A stretch of 64,000 bases of DNA from Methanomicrobiales archaeon HGW-Methanomicrobiales-1 (GTDB taxonomy: Archaea; Halobacteriota; Methanomicrobia; Methanomicrobiales; Methanospirillaceae). A program made the translations under genes and the position numbers. Each line of letters opens with the position of its first letter. The first letter of the stretch is position 1. The notes under the pieces were generated by a model, which was given only the letters and a program-made list of their open reading frames with translations, did not search any database and was not told where the DNA came from. The DNA lies in the NCBI GenBank assembly GCA_002839675.1, contig PGYM01000003.1, positions 348,944-412,943 on the forward strand, given 5' to 3'. Shown one piece after another: positions 36,051-43,551 of the stretch.

Positions 36051-37319
36051 TCAGCCGGCTCTGCGTTTCATGGGGCAAATCTCTGCGCCCTTCATCTCGC
36101 CCAGGGCCCACGCGTATCTCTCCCGGACGGTCAGGGGCAGATCCCTTTCAGGAATGGGTTCAAACCCGAACGATGTATAGAAATCCACGAGATGCTGCAC
36201 GGCGTACATGTACAGGGTGGAAGCCCCGCACTCCCGGATCAGGGCTTCAATGGCATTCCGGGCATACCCGTTTCCCCGGAATTCATCCCAGGTAAAGATC
36301 CCATCCACCTCGTACCCGTCATCATGACGCTTGCACCGGGCAACGCTGACCGGCGTGTCTTCAATAAAAACGGCAAAGATCCGGTCATGCTCAGGATCTG
36401 ATTTTGTCTGGTGGTAGTCAAACCAGATCTTCTCGGCTAAGTAGAATTCGGACGGGGCGAGCTCGCGGGTATTGATCTCTAACTGGATCGCGGTGAACAT
36501 GACCAGCACGGGTTTTTTGGTGAGTGCGGTCACCTTCGATGTCGTGATGCCGAGGGGAACTTTTCGTATATAGTCCCTCTTCCCGAAACGGGCCATCATG
36601 ACGAGCGAGACTGCCTCTTCGTCTGCGACAATCACGATCTGGCTGGTCGGGTCGCCGTACCGGACCATCATCTTCACCTGTATTCCCGGGTGGGCTGCCT
36701 TGATCTTCTCCCGGGTGTCCGCGAGGCGTTTTTCCGCTTCCCGCAGGATGAAATTCATCCGCTCCTCAGTTTCGATCTTCCGGATGACATGGAGTAAAAT
36801 GATCTCTGAGACTCCCTCGAGTTCGCCGACATATTTCAGCGCCACGTTTGCGGGCCGGGAGAAATCGAGCGGGAAGAGGATCCGAAAGAAGAGCGGGGCC
36901 TCCATCATCCGGGGGTGGAATGGTAATATGCCCTGCTCGGGAAACCGCATGATGAGGACGTGGGTCCGGCTGTGGGCGAGGACTTCGATGTCGTCATGGC
37001 CCAGGAGGATCTTACTGAGGCGCCCTTTCCTCGCCCCCATGATGATTAAGGATGGCCGATCGGTCTCGGCGGTTTTGAGAATTACTGCCGGAATATCATG
37101 GGCGGGATCTTCTTTGATGAGGCATCTCACTGCAATATCCGGGTTTGTGATGAGGGCCTGCTGCTGTTTTACCGCCTCACGTTCCTTATCCCGGGTATGC
37201 CCGGTGCGGATGATATGGAGTAAGACGACTTCCTGTATGTTCCGGATATCATTTGCACAGGCCACGAGCTTTTCGGATGTCTCCGACAGATCGGTGGGGA
37301 TGAGGACTTTTTCAAACAT
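36051..37319 (-). CDS. Tandem universal stress protein domains fused to a GNAT acetyltransferase
   Basis: 422 residues with three parts. USP domain 1 (about 1-130: MFEKVLIPTDLSETSEKLV, LIIMGARKGRLSKILLG) and USP domain 2 (about 143-280: FRILFPLDFSRPANVALKYV, LVMMARFGKRDYIRKVPLG) are nucleotide-binding stress folds. The C-terminal GNAT domain (about 285-410) has VARCKRHDDGYEVDGIFTWD, the acetyl-CoA loop FRGNGYARNAIEAL and MYAVQHLVDFYTSFGFEPI. The fusion suggests acetylation controlled by stress or nucleotide state; the target is unknown. It lies alone between herA fragments 1 and 2. Confidence 0.85.
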   Translation of the reverse strand: MFEKVLIPTDLSETSEKLVACANDIRNIQEVVLLHIIRTGHTRDKEREAVKQQQALITNPDIAVRCLIKEDPAHDIPAVILKTAETDRPSLIIMGARKGRLSKILLGHDDIEVLAHSRTHVLIMRFPEQGILPFHPRMMEAPLFFRILFPLDFSRPANVALKYVGELEGVSEIILLHVIRKIETEERMNFILREAEKRLADTREKIKAAHPGIQVKMMVRYGDPTSQIVIVADEEAVSLVMMARFGKRDYIRKVPLGITTSKVTALTKKPVLVMFTAIQLEINTRELAPSEFYLAEKIWFDYHQTKSDPEHDRIFAVFIEDTPVSVARCKRHDDGYEVDGIFTWDEFRGNGYARNAIEALIRECGASTLYMYAVQHLVDFYTSFGFEPIPERDLPLTVRERYAWALGEMKGAEICPMKRRAG

Positions 37320-37406
37320 CGTGTTGACCGGCTCTTGCTGATTGTATGTCCGGTTTGTTTTTATGCGTGGTGATTTGGAACCGGAGGGGGGAAAAAGCGG
37401 CGGTGG

Positions 37407-37795
37407 ATCAAAAATCCGCTGTCAAGCCCGTCGGTGATCTTCTGTTTCTTTTCCCGGTTGAGTTCCGAGATATAGTCCTCGAACCGGAGGATGCGGGTGC
37501 TTACGGGAAACGGGATGCCGATGGTGGAAATAATCGCTTCGCCCCGATCGAGGGTCTGGATCTCGATCTCCATATTACTCAAATCCTATTTTGTGCTGCC
37601 CATGACGATGTCGCGGTCCCCCCGGTCCCCGAGGTCCACGACCCCAAACGTGTTGATCTGGGCAAGCACCTTTGGGTCAACGTTCTTGGGATGCCGGGTG
37701 ATGATGTAATGGACGGCACCAAATTTTCTTCCCTTCATCGCACATTCGCGGAAGACCCGCGTTGAGGAACCGCCACTCGCAAGCACTCACTGAGC
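37407..37795 (-). pseudogene. Fragment 2 of a herA 3' end
   Basis: About 389 bases aligning with the last ~125 codons of herA (41934-42320) on the minus strand. Translated pieces include SSTRVFRECAMKGRKFG, KNVDPKVLAQINTFGVV, DLGDRGDRDIVMGSTK and, after a stop, EIEIQTLDRGEAIISTIGIPFPVSTRI ending DGLDSGF (shown in pieces). An in-frame stop near 37586 and the missing 5' three quarters show it is dead. It is the longest of the three fragments. Confidence 0.85.
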
Positions 37796-37931
37796 TTCAT
37801 CATTACGGTGACAGGATATTTCCCGCCCCAATTCTATTCCCAGTGCCCGGAATTCTATCCTGGGTAAGAGAGTATTTTACCTTGTACAACGAGGTAACAT
37901 GCTGCAATCTTTTTGAGATACGAGGAACGTT

Positions 37932-38807
37932 ATGCAAATGACCGGTTATTCTCCACCGTTAACCATGATTACCCGAGCCGCAGAGACTGGCAGGTACAAG
38001 GCAAATCTTCCTGTCTGGAATATACTCCTCCGGGGGTTCATGTCAGGAGCATTTGTTGCCATGGGCGGGGCACTCGCAACGGTATGCAGTACGGGTATTA
38101 TCGCCGCTGAACCCGCATTGCGCTTCGGTATGGCCAGCCCGGGTTTTGCCCAAATGGTCATGGGAATGGTATTTCCCCTCGGTATTATTTTAACCGTCAT
38201 TACGGGAGTAGAACTTTTCACGGGCGATGTTATGCTAGCCCCGATGGCATCCTTTGTTCATGGAATGGCCTGGTCAAAAGTCCTGAATTTATGGCTTTTT
38301 GCGTACATGGGTAATTTTGCTGGTGCAATTACGTTTGCTTATATTGTGGCTAACGGCCCTTTTGTTGTAATTGATGCATCCGGGGCCGGCACGGTCACAT
38401 CGTTTGGTATGAGAGCCATCGAGATCGCCACCCTGAAAACGAGTTACGTTGGTGTAAGCGGACTGTGGTCGGCGATACTGAAAGGTATTGCCTGCAACTG
38501 GCTTGTCAATCTGGCTATCCTGCTTGCTTTTTTTTCAGAAGACCTAACCGGAAAAATTATCGGAATATGGTTTCCCATTATGGCCTTTGTCGCGTGTGGG
38601 TTTGAACATTGTATTGCGAACATGTACTACATTTCGGCCGGTATTTTTACCCAAGGCTATCTGGGGGACCATGGTTCACTTACTTGGACTTCCCTGTGGA
38701 TGAATAACGTGATATGGGTGACTATAGGCAATATTATCGGGGGTCTGTTTTTCGTCAGTATTTTTTTCTGGATTGCGTATCAAAACGAGGTACAACCGGT
38801 AACGTAG
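37932..38807 (+). CDS. fdhC: Formate/nitrite-family transporter, FdhC-like (copy 2)
   Basis: 291-residue paralogue of the transporter at 23151, about two-thirds identical by eye. It keeps all FNT signatures: FAQMVMGMVFPLGIIL, ITGVELFTGDVML, CNWLVNLAILLAF and the pore His in GFEHCIANMYYISAG. ATG at 37932 is preceded by CGAGGAACG. It sits alone between two herA 3'-end fragments, away from copy 1, consistent with arrival or duplication through the accreted region. Whether the copies differ in affinity or substrate cannot be told. Confidence 0.88.
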   Translation: MQMTGYSPPLTMITRAAETGRYKANLPVWNILLRGFMSGAFVAMGGALATVCSTGIIAAEPALRFGMASPGFAQMVMGMVFPLGIILTVITGVELFTGDVMLAPMASFVHGMAWSKVLNLWLFAYMGNFAGAITFAYIVANGPFVVIDASGAGTVTSFGMRAIEIATLKTSYVGVSGLWSAILKGIACNWLVNLAILLAFFSEDLTGKIIGIWFPIMAFVACGFEHCIANMYYISAGIFTQGYLGDHGSLTWTSLWMNNVIWVTIGNIIGGLFFVSIFFWIAYQNEVQPVT

Positions 38808-38931
38808 GGTAATGCCGGTTTTTTGTGGCGAGTCACTTAATACAGAACCTGCTGCCTTAGTTTCCTGAACCCCCCCGGAATGCTGTTTTTTATAAGAAGG
38901 CATTCTGCCGTCCCATTCTCGATGGAGGTGG

Positions 38932-39027
38932 ATGAACCTTAAAGTAAAAACCCCGTACGCGGTTCTACTGGTAATCAGACGCTGGCTGATTACCAACATC
39001 TATGGGGATATTTTTGAGTATGATTAA
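38932..39027 (+). CDS. Possible 31-residue protein
   Basis: Open frame with a near-perfect Shine-Dalgarno (ATGGAGGTGG, start 1-2 bases after it, somewhat close) and a TATA-like TTTTTTATAA about 45 bases upstream. The product is basic with a central hydrophobic part (VKTPYAVLLVIRRWLITNIY). A hairpin, TGGTAATCAG/CTGATTACCA with a 7-base loop (38969-38995), lies inside it. It ends where herA fragment 3 begins. It may be a small gene or a leader; evidence is thin. Confidence 0.3.
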   Translation: MNLKVKTPYAVLLVIRRWLITNIYGDIFEYD

Positions 39028-39270
39028 AACCCGGTCTCAAGCCCGTCCCGGATATTCCGCTTCGGTTCCCGGTTGAGTTCTGAATATAGTCCTTGAACCG
39101 GTGGATGCGGGTGCTGACCGGAAACGGATACTGATAGTGGATATGATCGCTTCATCCCGGTCAAGGGTCTGGCTCTCGATCTCCGAAAAATCCTGCTTGG
39201 CACTGCTCATGATGATGTCGCGGTCGCCTTGGTCCCCGAGACCCATGACTACAAACGTGTTGATCTGGGT
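39024..39270 (-). pseudogene. Fragment 3 of a herA 3' end
   Basis: About 247 bases aligning on the minus strand with the last ~80 codons of herA. Recognisable pieces are MGLGDQGDRDIIMSSAKQDF and LDRDEAIISTI, after which a frameshift scrambles the C-terminus, whose DNA still matches (CCGTCCCGGATATTC on the plus strand). The homology stops abruptly near 39270. No start codon; non-functional. Confidence 0.8.
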
Positions 39271-39365
39271 GGTAAGGCGGGAAAATGAGCTGGGCGTATA
39301 TTTTTTACCGGTAACAACCGTACCTCTGTGATGATGTATCTGAAAAAAACCGTCTCGCCGGAAAA

Positions 39366-39863
39366 TCAGATGTCCGGAACTGAATTTTCTCTCAATGCGA
39401 GCAGGTGGTGGTATTGCCAGTCCCTTTCTTTTGCTACGGCAGCATCTGCCCCGGGGGAGCTGGTGGCTCTCCAGACTGCCTGCCGGGCATAAATTGCAGC
39501 ACCCAGGGAATGCGTGGGGACATGGGCCGTTGCTACCGCCTGGCCTGCGGCCCGGGCAGCCGAGCGGGCGGGCGAATCCTCACCCACTTCCCGGGCAGCG
39601 GCATGGGATGCAAGCGAAGCGCCGCGTATAACTGCCATGCGAAATACGCCGGTTGCTATCCATGCCCGGAGTGCGTCAAGAGCTTGCCGGGGGCGGGGGT
39701 CATCCGGATATTTTTCTGTAAAGTACGGCAGGACACGTTCGGCGCAGTCAATTGCCCAGGCGGCCAAGATTTTCTTGTCGGTCCCTCTCACCAGCTCATC
39801 CATTGCCTCGTCTTTGCGGGCAAGGGAGAATTTTTTTCTTTTTGTCTTTGGTTCAGGGTTCAT
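39366..39863 (-). CDS. Putative immunity protein (Imm5-like)
   Basis: 165-residue helical, Ala-rich protein. AAWAIDCAERVLPYFTEKYP, DDPRPRQALDALRAWIATG, ARAAGQAVATAHVPTHSLG and AAIYARQAVWRA match the pattern of the Imm5 family of predicted polymorphic-toxin immunity proteins, also often found as orphans. No toxin gene is adjacent. It lies in the accreted region between herA fragment 3 and the tandem small-protein array. Family assignment is from pattern memory; immunity function is a database inference for the family. Confidence 0.65.
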   Translation of the reverse strand: MNPEPKTKRKKFSLARKDEAMDELVRGTDKKILAAWAIDCAERVLPYFTEKYPDDPRPRQALDALRAWIATGVFRMAVIRGASLASHAAAREVGEDSPARSAARAAGQAVATAHVPTHSLGAAIYARQAVWRATSSPGADAAVAKERDWQYHHLLALRENSVPDI

Positions 39864-40125
39864 GGCAAGGGTAATTTTATTTTATCCATTCTTCTGGTGA
39901 AAAACCTGACCGTTCCTCTCGTCTCTTTATCCGCCTGAATTACCTGCAAACCCGGGTAATCGTATCGCTTTTTTTATCTGCCCGGTTCGCGGTGCTACCC
40001 GGCACCGGGTTCCTGGAGTAACTGACGGATAAAAAACACGCCCGGCATCACAACCGTTTTTTCTCTCGTTATAATGAAATAGTTTCCCTGCTCAACGATA
40101 TCTCTCACAGGATTGAGTGGTACGT

Positions 40126-40281
40126 ATGAGTGAAGCACAATCATCCGATGCAATGAAAAATCTCGTGATCTTCATGATAGGACTCGCAATCGCAGGCACG
40201 GTCATCGCACTGGCATGGTACTTTGCGGTAGTACTCCCGGTCCAGCACGCAACGCTCCTCCCGCCCGCAAATTTCGATTGA
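40126..40281 (+). CDS. Small membrane protein of tandem array, copy 1
   Basis: 51 residues: polar N-terminus MSEAQSSDAMKNLV, one hydrophobic helix (about 13-37) and a short extramembrane tail beginning LPVQHATLLPP. It is one of four paralogues at 40126, 40381, 40691 and 41189. All keep [ST]E[AS]Q[SQ]SDAMK[ND]LV, an A[IL]xG hinge, a WYF/WYY/GYY aromatic end and LPxQ[HQ]A. A TATA-like GTTATAATGA lies about 50 bases upstream. No family recognised. Conservation with many silent changes indicates a translated protein. Confidence 0.7.
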   Translation: MSEAQSSDAMKNLVIFMIGLAIAGTVIALAWYFAVVLPVQHATLLPPANFD

Positions 40282-40380
40282 TCCAATGATTGACTGCCGG
40301 GGTTGAACCTGCCCCCGGCGCTCCTGCTTTGGTGTACAAGTGGACCGTATATTAGCAGTAAACACCAATAGAATAATCCC

Positions 40381-40533
40381 ATGACTGAATCTCAACAATC
40401 TGACGCAATGAAAAATCTCGTATTCTTCATCATTGGACTTGCCATCGCAGGCACGGTCATTGCACTGGCATGGTACTTTGCGGTGGTACTCCCGGTCCAG
40501 CACGCAGCACTCCTCCCGCCAGCAAACTGCTGA
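40381..40533 (+). CDS. Small membrane protein of tandem array, copy 2
   Basis: 50 residues, MTESQQSDAMKNLVFF at the start, helix about 13-37 and tail LPVQHAALLPPANC. Closest to copy 1: the stretch AIAGTVIALAWYFAVVLPVQ is identical in both. A TATA-like CCGTATATTAG lies about 28 bases upstream, fitting its own promoter and a leaderless or near-leaderless transcript. A long T-run (40570-40580) follows the gene and could terminate it. The single C-terminal Cys is unique to this copy. Confidence 0.7.
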   Translation: MTESQQSDAMKNLVFFIIGLAIAGTVIALAWYFAVVLPVQHAALLPPANC

Positions 40534-40690
40534 TGATCCAATACTCGTCTTAAAAAAATCCGGCGTTTTCTTTTTTTTTTGATCCGATACCCCGTTATGG
40601 TCTCCCCGGTGCCGGATGACCGGTATCACGAACCCTTAAATAATTCCGCTCCCTTCATTGAAAGATATCCTGAGGAGTTGAAAAACCGGT

Positions 40691-40855
40691 ATGACAGAAG
40701 CACAATCATCGGATGCAATGAAAGATCTCGTGTTGTTTATGATTAAGCTGGCAATCCTGGGCCTTGTCATCGCGTTTGCCTGGTATTATCTTGTGGATCT
40801 GCCCCTCCAGCAGGCAGCGCTCCAGGTGCCAGCAAACACAGGCTTTGGTACCTGA
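40691..40855 (+). CDS. Small membrane protein of tandem array, copy 3
   Basis: 54 residues, MTEAQSSDAMKDLVLF then helix with Lys inside (MIKLAILGLVIAFAWYYLV) and tail DLPLQQAALQVPANTGFGT. Closest to copy 4. GAGGAG stands upstream of the ATG and CTTAAATAATT about 50 bases upstream is TATA-like. Compared with copies 1-2 the helix contains a buried Lys and the tail has an acidic residue, so two subtypes exist in the array. Downstream is a duplicated fragment of the zinc-ribbon gene. Confidence 0.7.
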   Translation: MTEAQSSDAMKDLVLFMIKLAILGLVIAFAWYYLVDLPLQQAALQVPANTGFGT

Positions 40856-40924
40856 AAAGCGCCCCGGCGTTTTTCTCTTTGCGCGGACCGGGACTACGGC
40901 ACCCTATCCCCGGGATTCCCCGGC

Positions 40925-41062
40925 TAATTTTTTTTAATTCTTCGTGCCAGGCCGCCGGTACTAGATCCGCCCGTAGCGATCCTTTTCTTCTGCCAGTGCC
41001 CGGTTTTTCACGCACCGCTGCAGGTATCTCCGGAACAGTTCCTGCGAGATATCCCCGGCCTG
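40925..41062 (-). pseudogene. Duplicated 3' end of the zinc-ribbon gene
   Basis: About 138 bases nearly identical to 41386-41523, the last ~42 codons of the gene at 41396-41776. Homology ends abruptly after the codons for the QAGDISEELF region. With copy 3 it mirrors the arrangement of copy 4 plus the intact gene, so the block small gene + gene end was duplicated fairly recently. No start codon; not functional. Confidence 0.8.
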
Positions 41063-41188
41063 TCGGGTCATGAGGGGAGCTCAAAAGGTTACCTCATACC
41101 CTGCGGGAGCATCCTTTCAGAGTCCCGATGGTAATGCTGAAATAGTCTCTTGCTGACCGGTATTATTCACCGAATTTAAGTGGTACCT

Positions 41189-41344
41189 ATGACAGAAGCA
41201 CAATCATCCGATGCAATGAAAAATCTCGTGTTGTTTATGATCAAGCTGGCAATCCTGGGCCTTGTCATCGCGTTTGCCGGGTATTATCTTGTGGATCTGC
41301 CCCTCCAGCAGGCAGCGCTCCACCCGCCCCTGAACGTAACCTGA
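41189..41344 (+). CDS. Small membrane protein of tandem array, copy 4
   Basis: 51 residues, MTEAQSSDAMKNLVLF, helix MIKLAILGLVIAFAGYYLV and tail DLPLQQAALHPPLNVT. It differs from copy 3 by few residues up to the tail, including Gly for the conserved Trp at the helix end. The region 5' of the ATG is unlike copy 3, so the duplication began at about the start codon. A hairpin and T-run follow at 41369. Confidence 0.7.
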   Translation: MTEAQSSDAMKNLVLFMIKLAILGLVIAFAGYYLVDLPLQQAALHPPLNVT

Positions 41345-41368
41345 CACTTTTAACCCTGCCGCAACAGA

Positions 41369-41397
41369 CCGGGACTTCCCGGCTGATCTTTTTTTTT
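41369..41397. terminator. Hairpin and T-run between convergent genes
   Basis: CCGGG-ACTT-CCCGG followed by a run of nine T lies between the stop of small protein copy 4 (41344) and the stop of the convergent zinc-ribbon gene (41396). It looks like an intrinsic terminator for the plus-strand transcript. T-runs alone suffice in archaea, so the hairpin may be incidental. Confidence 0.45.
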
Positions 41398-41776
41398 AAT
41401 TCTTCGTGCCGGGCCGCCGGTACCAGATCCGCCCGTAGTGATCCTTTTCTTCTGCCAGTGCCCGGTTTTTCACGCACCGCTGCAGGTATCTCCGGAAGAG
41501 TTCTTCTGAGATATCCCCGGCCTGCCATGGCGTTGTGGCAAGACAGAATTTTCCCCCGGACCGGGTAAGATAAATATCGAGTCTCTTTTCCATCCGGGTT
41601 TCAAGGGGCTCAGTTTTTTTCCTGATTGTCGGTGAAGGGCCCGGAAACGAAGACTCCCCGCCCGTGGACCGGTCCGGGCCTTCGCCCTCTTTCCAGATAT
41701 TCTTGCACCGCTTGCAGCGCCAGGTAAAGAGATGATCATACACCTCATCGCTGGAACAGAACGGGCAGTTTGGCAT
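41396..41776 (-). CDS. Zinc-ribbon protein of unknown function
   Basis: 126 residues. The N-terminus is a zinc ribbon (MPNCPFCSSDEVYDHLFTW then RCKRCKNIWKEGEG, CxxC...CxxC). A linker rich in Pro/Ser follows, then a basic C-terminal domain (MEKRLDIYLTRSGGKFCLA, EELFRRYLQRCVKNRALAEE, HYGRIWYRRPG). It could bind nucleic acid, but no known family is recognised. Its 3' end has been duplicated at 40925-41062. It lies just downstream of herA on the same strand, with a 155-nt gap. Confidence 0.6.
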   Translation of the reverse strand: MPNCPFCSSDEVYDHLFTWRCKRCKNIWKEGEGPDRSTGGESSFPGPSPTIRKKTEPLETRMEKRLDIYLTRSGGKFCLATTPWQAGDISEELFRRYLQRCVKNRALAEEKDHYGRIWYRRPGTKN

Positions 41777-41931
41777 GGCTTGTCATCCGGTAAGGGGAAC
41801 GTAACGATGGTTGCCCTGGGTCATTCGAATTCCTTTATGCGGCTTGTGCAGTGCCGGTATTCTTTCCGGTGTCTTATTAAGTTTTCATGACGGGAAATAT
41901 TTCTTAAATCTCTTCTGACCGATCGAGGGGA

Positions 41932-43551
41932 TCAGAACCCGGAGTCAAGCCCGTCCCGGATATTCTTCTTTGGCTCCTTGTTGAGGCCCGCGATATAATC
42001 CTCGTAGTAGTGGATCCGCGTGCTGACGGGAAACGGGATGCCGATGGTAGAGATGATCGCCTCTCCCTGGTCGAGGGTCTGGATCTCGATCTCCATCTTA
42101 CTCAGATCCTGCTTGGCACTCCCCATGATGATATCGCGATCGCCCCGGTCGCCCAGCCCCATCACGACAAACGTGTTGATCTGGGCCAGCACCTTCTGGT
42201 CGATATTCTTGGGCTGCTGCGTGACAACGCAGAGACCAACGCCGAACTTCCGCCCCTCCATGGCACATTCGCGGAAGATCTGGGTGCTCGAACCCCCGGC
42301 CCCGAGCACCCGCTGGGCCTCTTCTATCGTGATGAGGACTTTCTTCTGCTCCATGGCTTCCGTCTCGACCCCGAACTCCTCGGCCGATTTGCGGTGGGCC
42401 TGCATGATGCGCCGGGTGATCATCGAGAGGATGAAGAGCTCGCTGCGTTCGCCCATGCGGGGGATATCGATCAGCACGACCTTGTTCTCGTGCAGGTGGG
42501 AGAGGATCTCGGTGACTGCTGAGCCGGACTCACGGAAGAACTTCCGGTTGCCCTCCACGATGTTTCTTAAGCGCCGCTGGATCACCTGCAGGGTGCCCGG
42601 GTGGAATGAGCCGAGTCGTTCAGCGATATCCGGGTACGGCCCGGTGTACCGGTTCTGTTTCACTTCATCCTGGAGCGTGTCCACGTTTGCCTTGAGGAAG
42701 AACGGAATGATCTTATTTCCGGAAAAATCCTCGAGCGACTCGACCACGTCCCGCTGGGCCTGCGAGAGATCGTAGAGTAAGTTAAGGTCCGTCATCCGGA
42801 AATCATCGTAGTCGAGCCAGAGGCTGTTGAGCGAATATTTTTTCCGGTCCGTCTCGCTGATGGTAAAGACCACGAGGCCGTCCATGCCGGCACTGTAGTG
42901 CACGAGGCCGAGTGTCCGTTCGCCGGTGCTGGACTGCCCGCCCCGCACATATTCGCCGTGGGGGTCTACGACCAGCAGGCCGAACTTCTGCATCTTCATG
43001 CAGCTGGCACAGAAGGTCTTCATGAAGTTGGACTTGCCCATGCCGGTGGTGGCAAAGACGCCCATGTGCTGCGGGAGCACCTCGCTCGGGATCTTCACGT
43101 GAATATCTTTGAGCACTCCTTGCCCGGTCCGCATTACGCCGACTTCGATATCGCCCATGACTTTGGTGAGAAACGCAAAGTCTTCGGTCTCGGGGATCTT
43201 TACTTCCGAGAACTTGGTAGGAAGCGTGCGGGGTTTTTTGAAAACTCCGTGCTCGTCTACAAAGCCCAGCGGGACAGCCTCGACCCCGATGAAGACATCC
43301 TCGCCCAGCCCGTAGAAGTGTTCGGCGAACGGTCGCGTGTCCCAGTTCTCATCGGCAAAGTTGCTCTCATGGACGAGATCGTTGACCTTGGCATAGAATG
43401 AGTACCCCTTGGCGGTATCGGTGATCTTGAGGATATCGCCAACGAAGAGTTTCGCTGCGTGCGGGATGATGAACCGGTACGAGAGCACGCTCCTGCCGAT
43501 CAGCCGGAATTTTGTTGCATCAGTTGTGTCAATATCGTTCAAAGTCACCAT
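41932..43551 (-). CDS. herA: HerA bipolar helicase/translocase
   Basis: Hexameric FtsK/VirB4-class ATPase that, with NurA, drives 5' end resection after Mre11-Rad50 action. 539 residues. N-terminal HAS barrel domain (about 1-140), then Walker A ATTGMGKSN (167-175), Walker B LLVVDPHGEY, a sensor segment KVLITIEEAQRVLG and arginine-finger-like RECAMEGRKFGVGLCVVTQQ. The ATG at 43551 is preceded by GGTGAT; a TTG at 43563 is possible. Its start overlaps the end of nurA. It is the last gene of mre11-rad50-nurA-herA. Three fragments of a related 3' end lie downstream. Confidence 0.95.
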   Translation of the reverse strand: MVTLNDIDTTDATKFRLIGRSVLSYRFIIPHAAKLFVGDILKITDTAKGYSFYAKVNDLVHESNFADENWDTRPFAEHFYGLGEDVFIGVEAVPLGFVDEHGVFKKPRTLPTKFSEVKIPETEDFAFLTKVMGDIEVGVMRTGQGVLKDIHVKIPSEVLPQHMGVFATTGMGKSNFMKTFCASCMKMQKFGLLVVDPHGEYVRGGQSSTGERTLGLVHYSAGMDGLVVFTISETDRKKYSLNSLWLDYDDFRMTDLNLLYDLSQAQRDVVESLEDFSGNKIIPFFLKANVDTLQDEVKQNRYTGPYPDIAERLGSFHPGTLQVIQRRLRNIVEGNRKFFRESGSAVTEILSHLHENKVVLIDIPRMGERSELFILSMITRRIMQAHRKSAEEFGVETEAMEQKKVLITIEEAQRVLGAGGSSTQIFRECAMEGRKFGVGLCVVTQQPKNIDQKVLAQINTFVVMGLGDRGDRDIIMGSAKQDLSKMEIEIQTLDQGEAIISTIGIPFPVSTRIHYYEDYIAGLNKEPKKNIRDGLDSGF

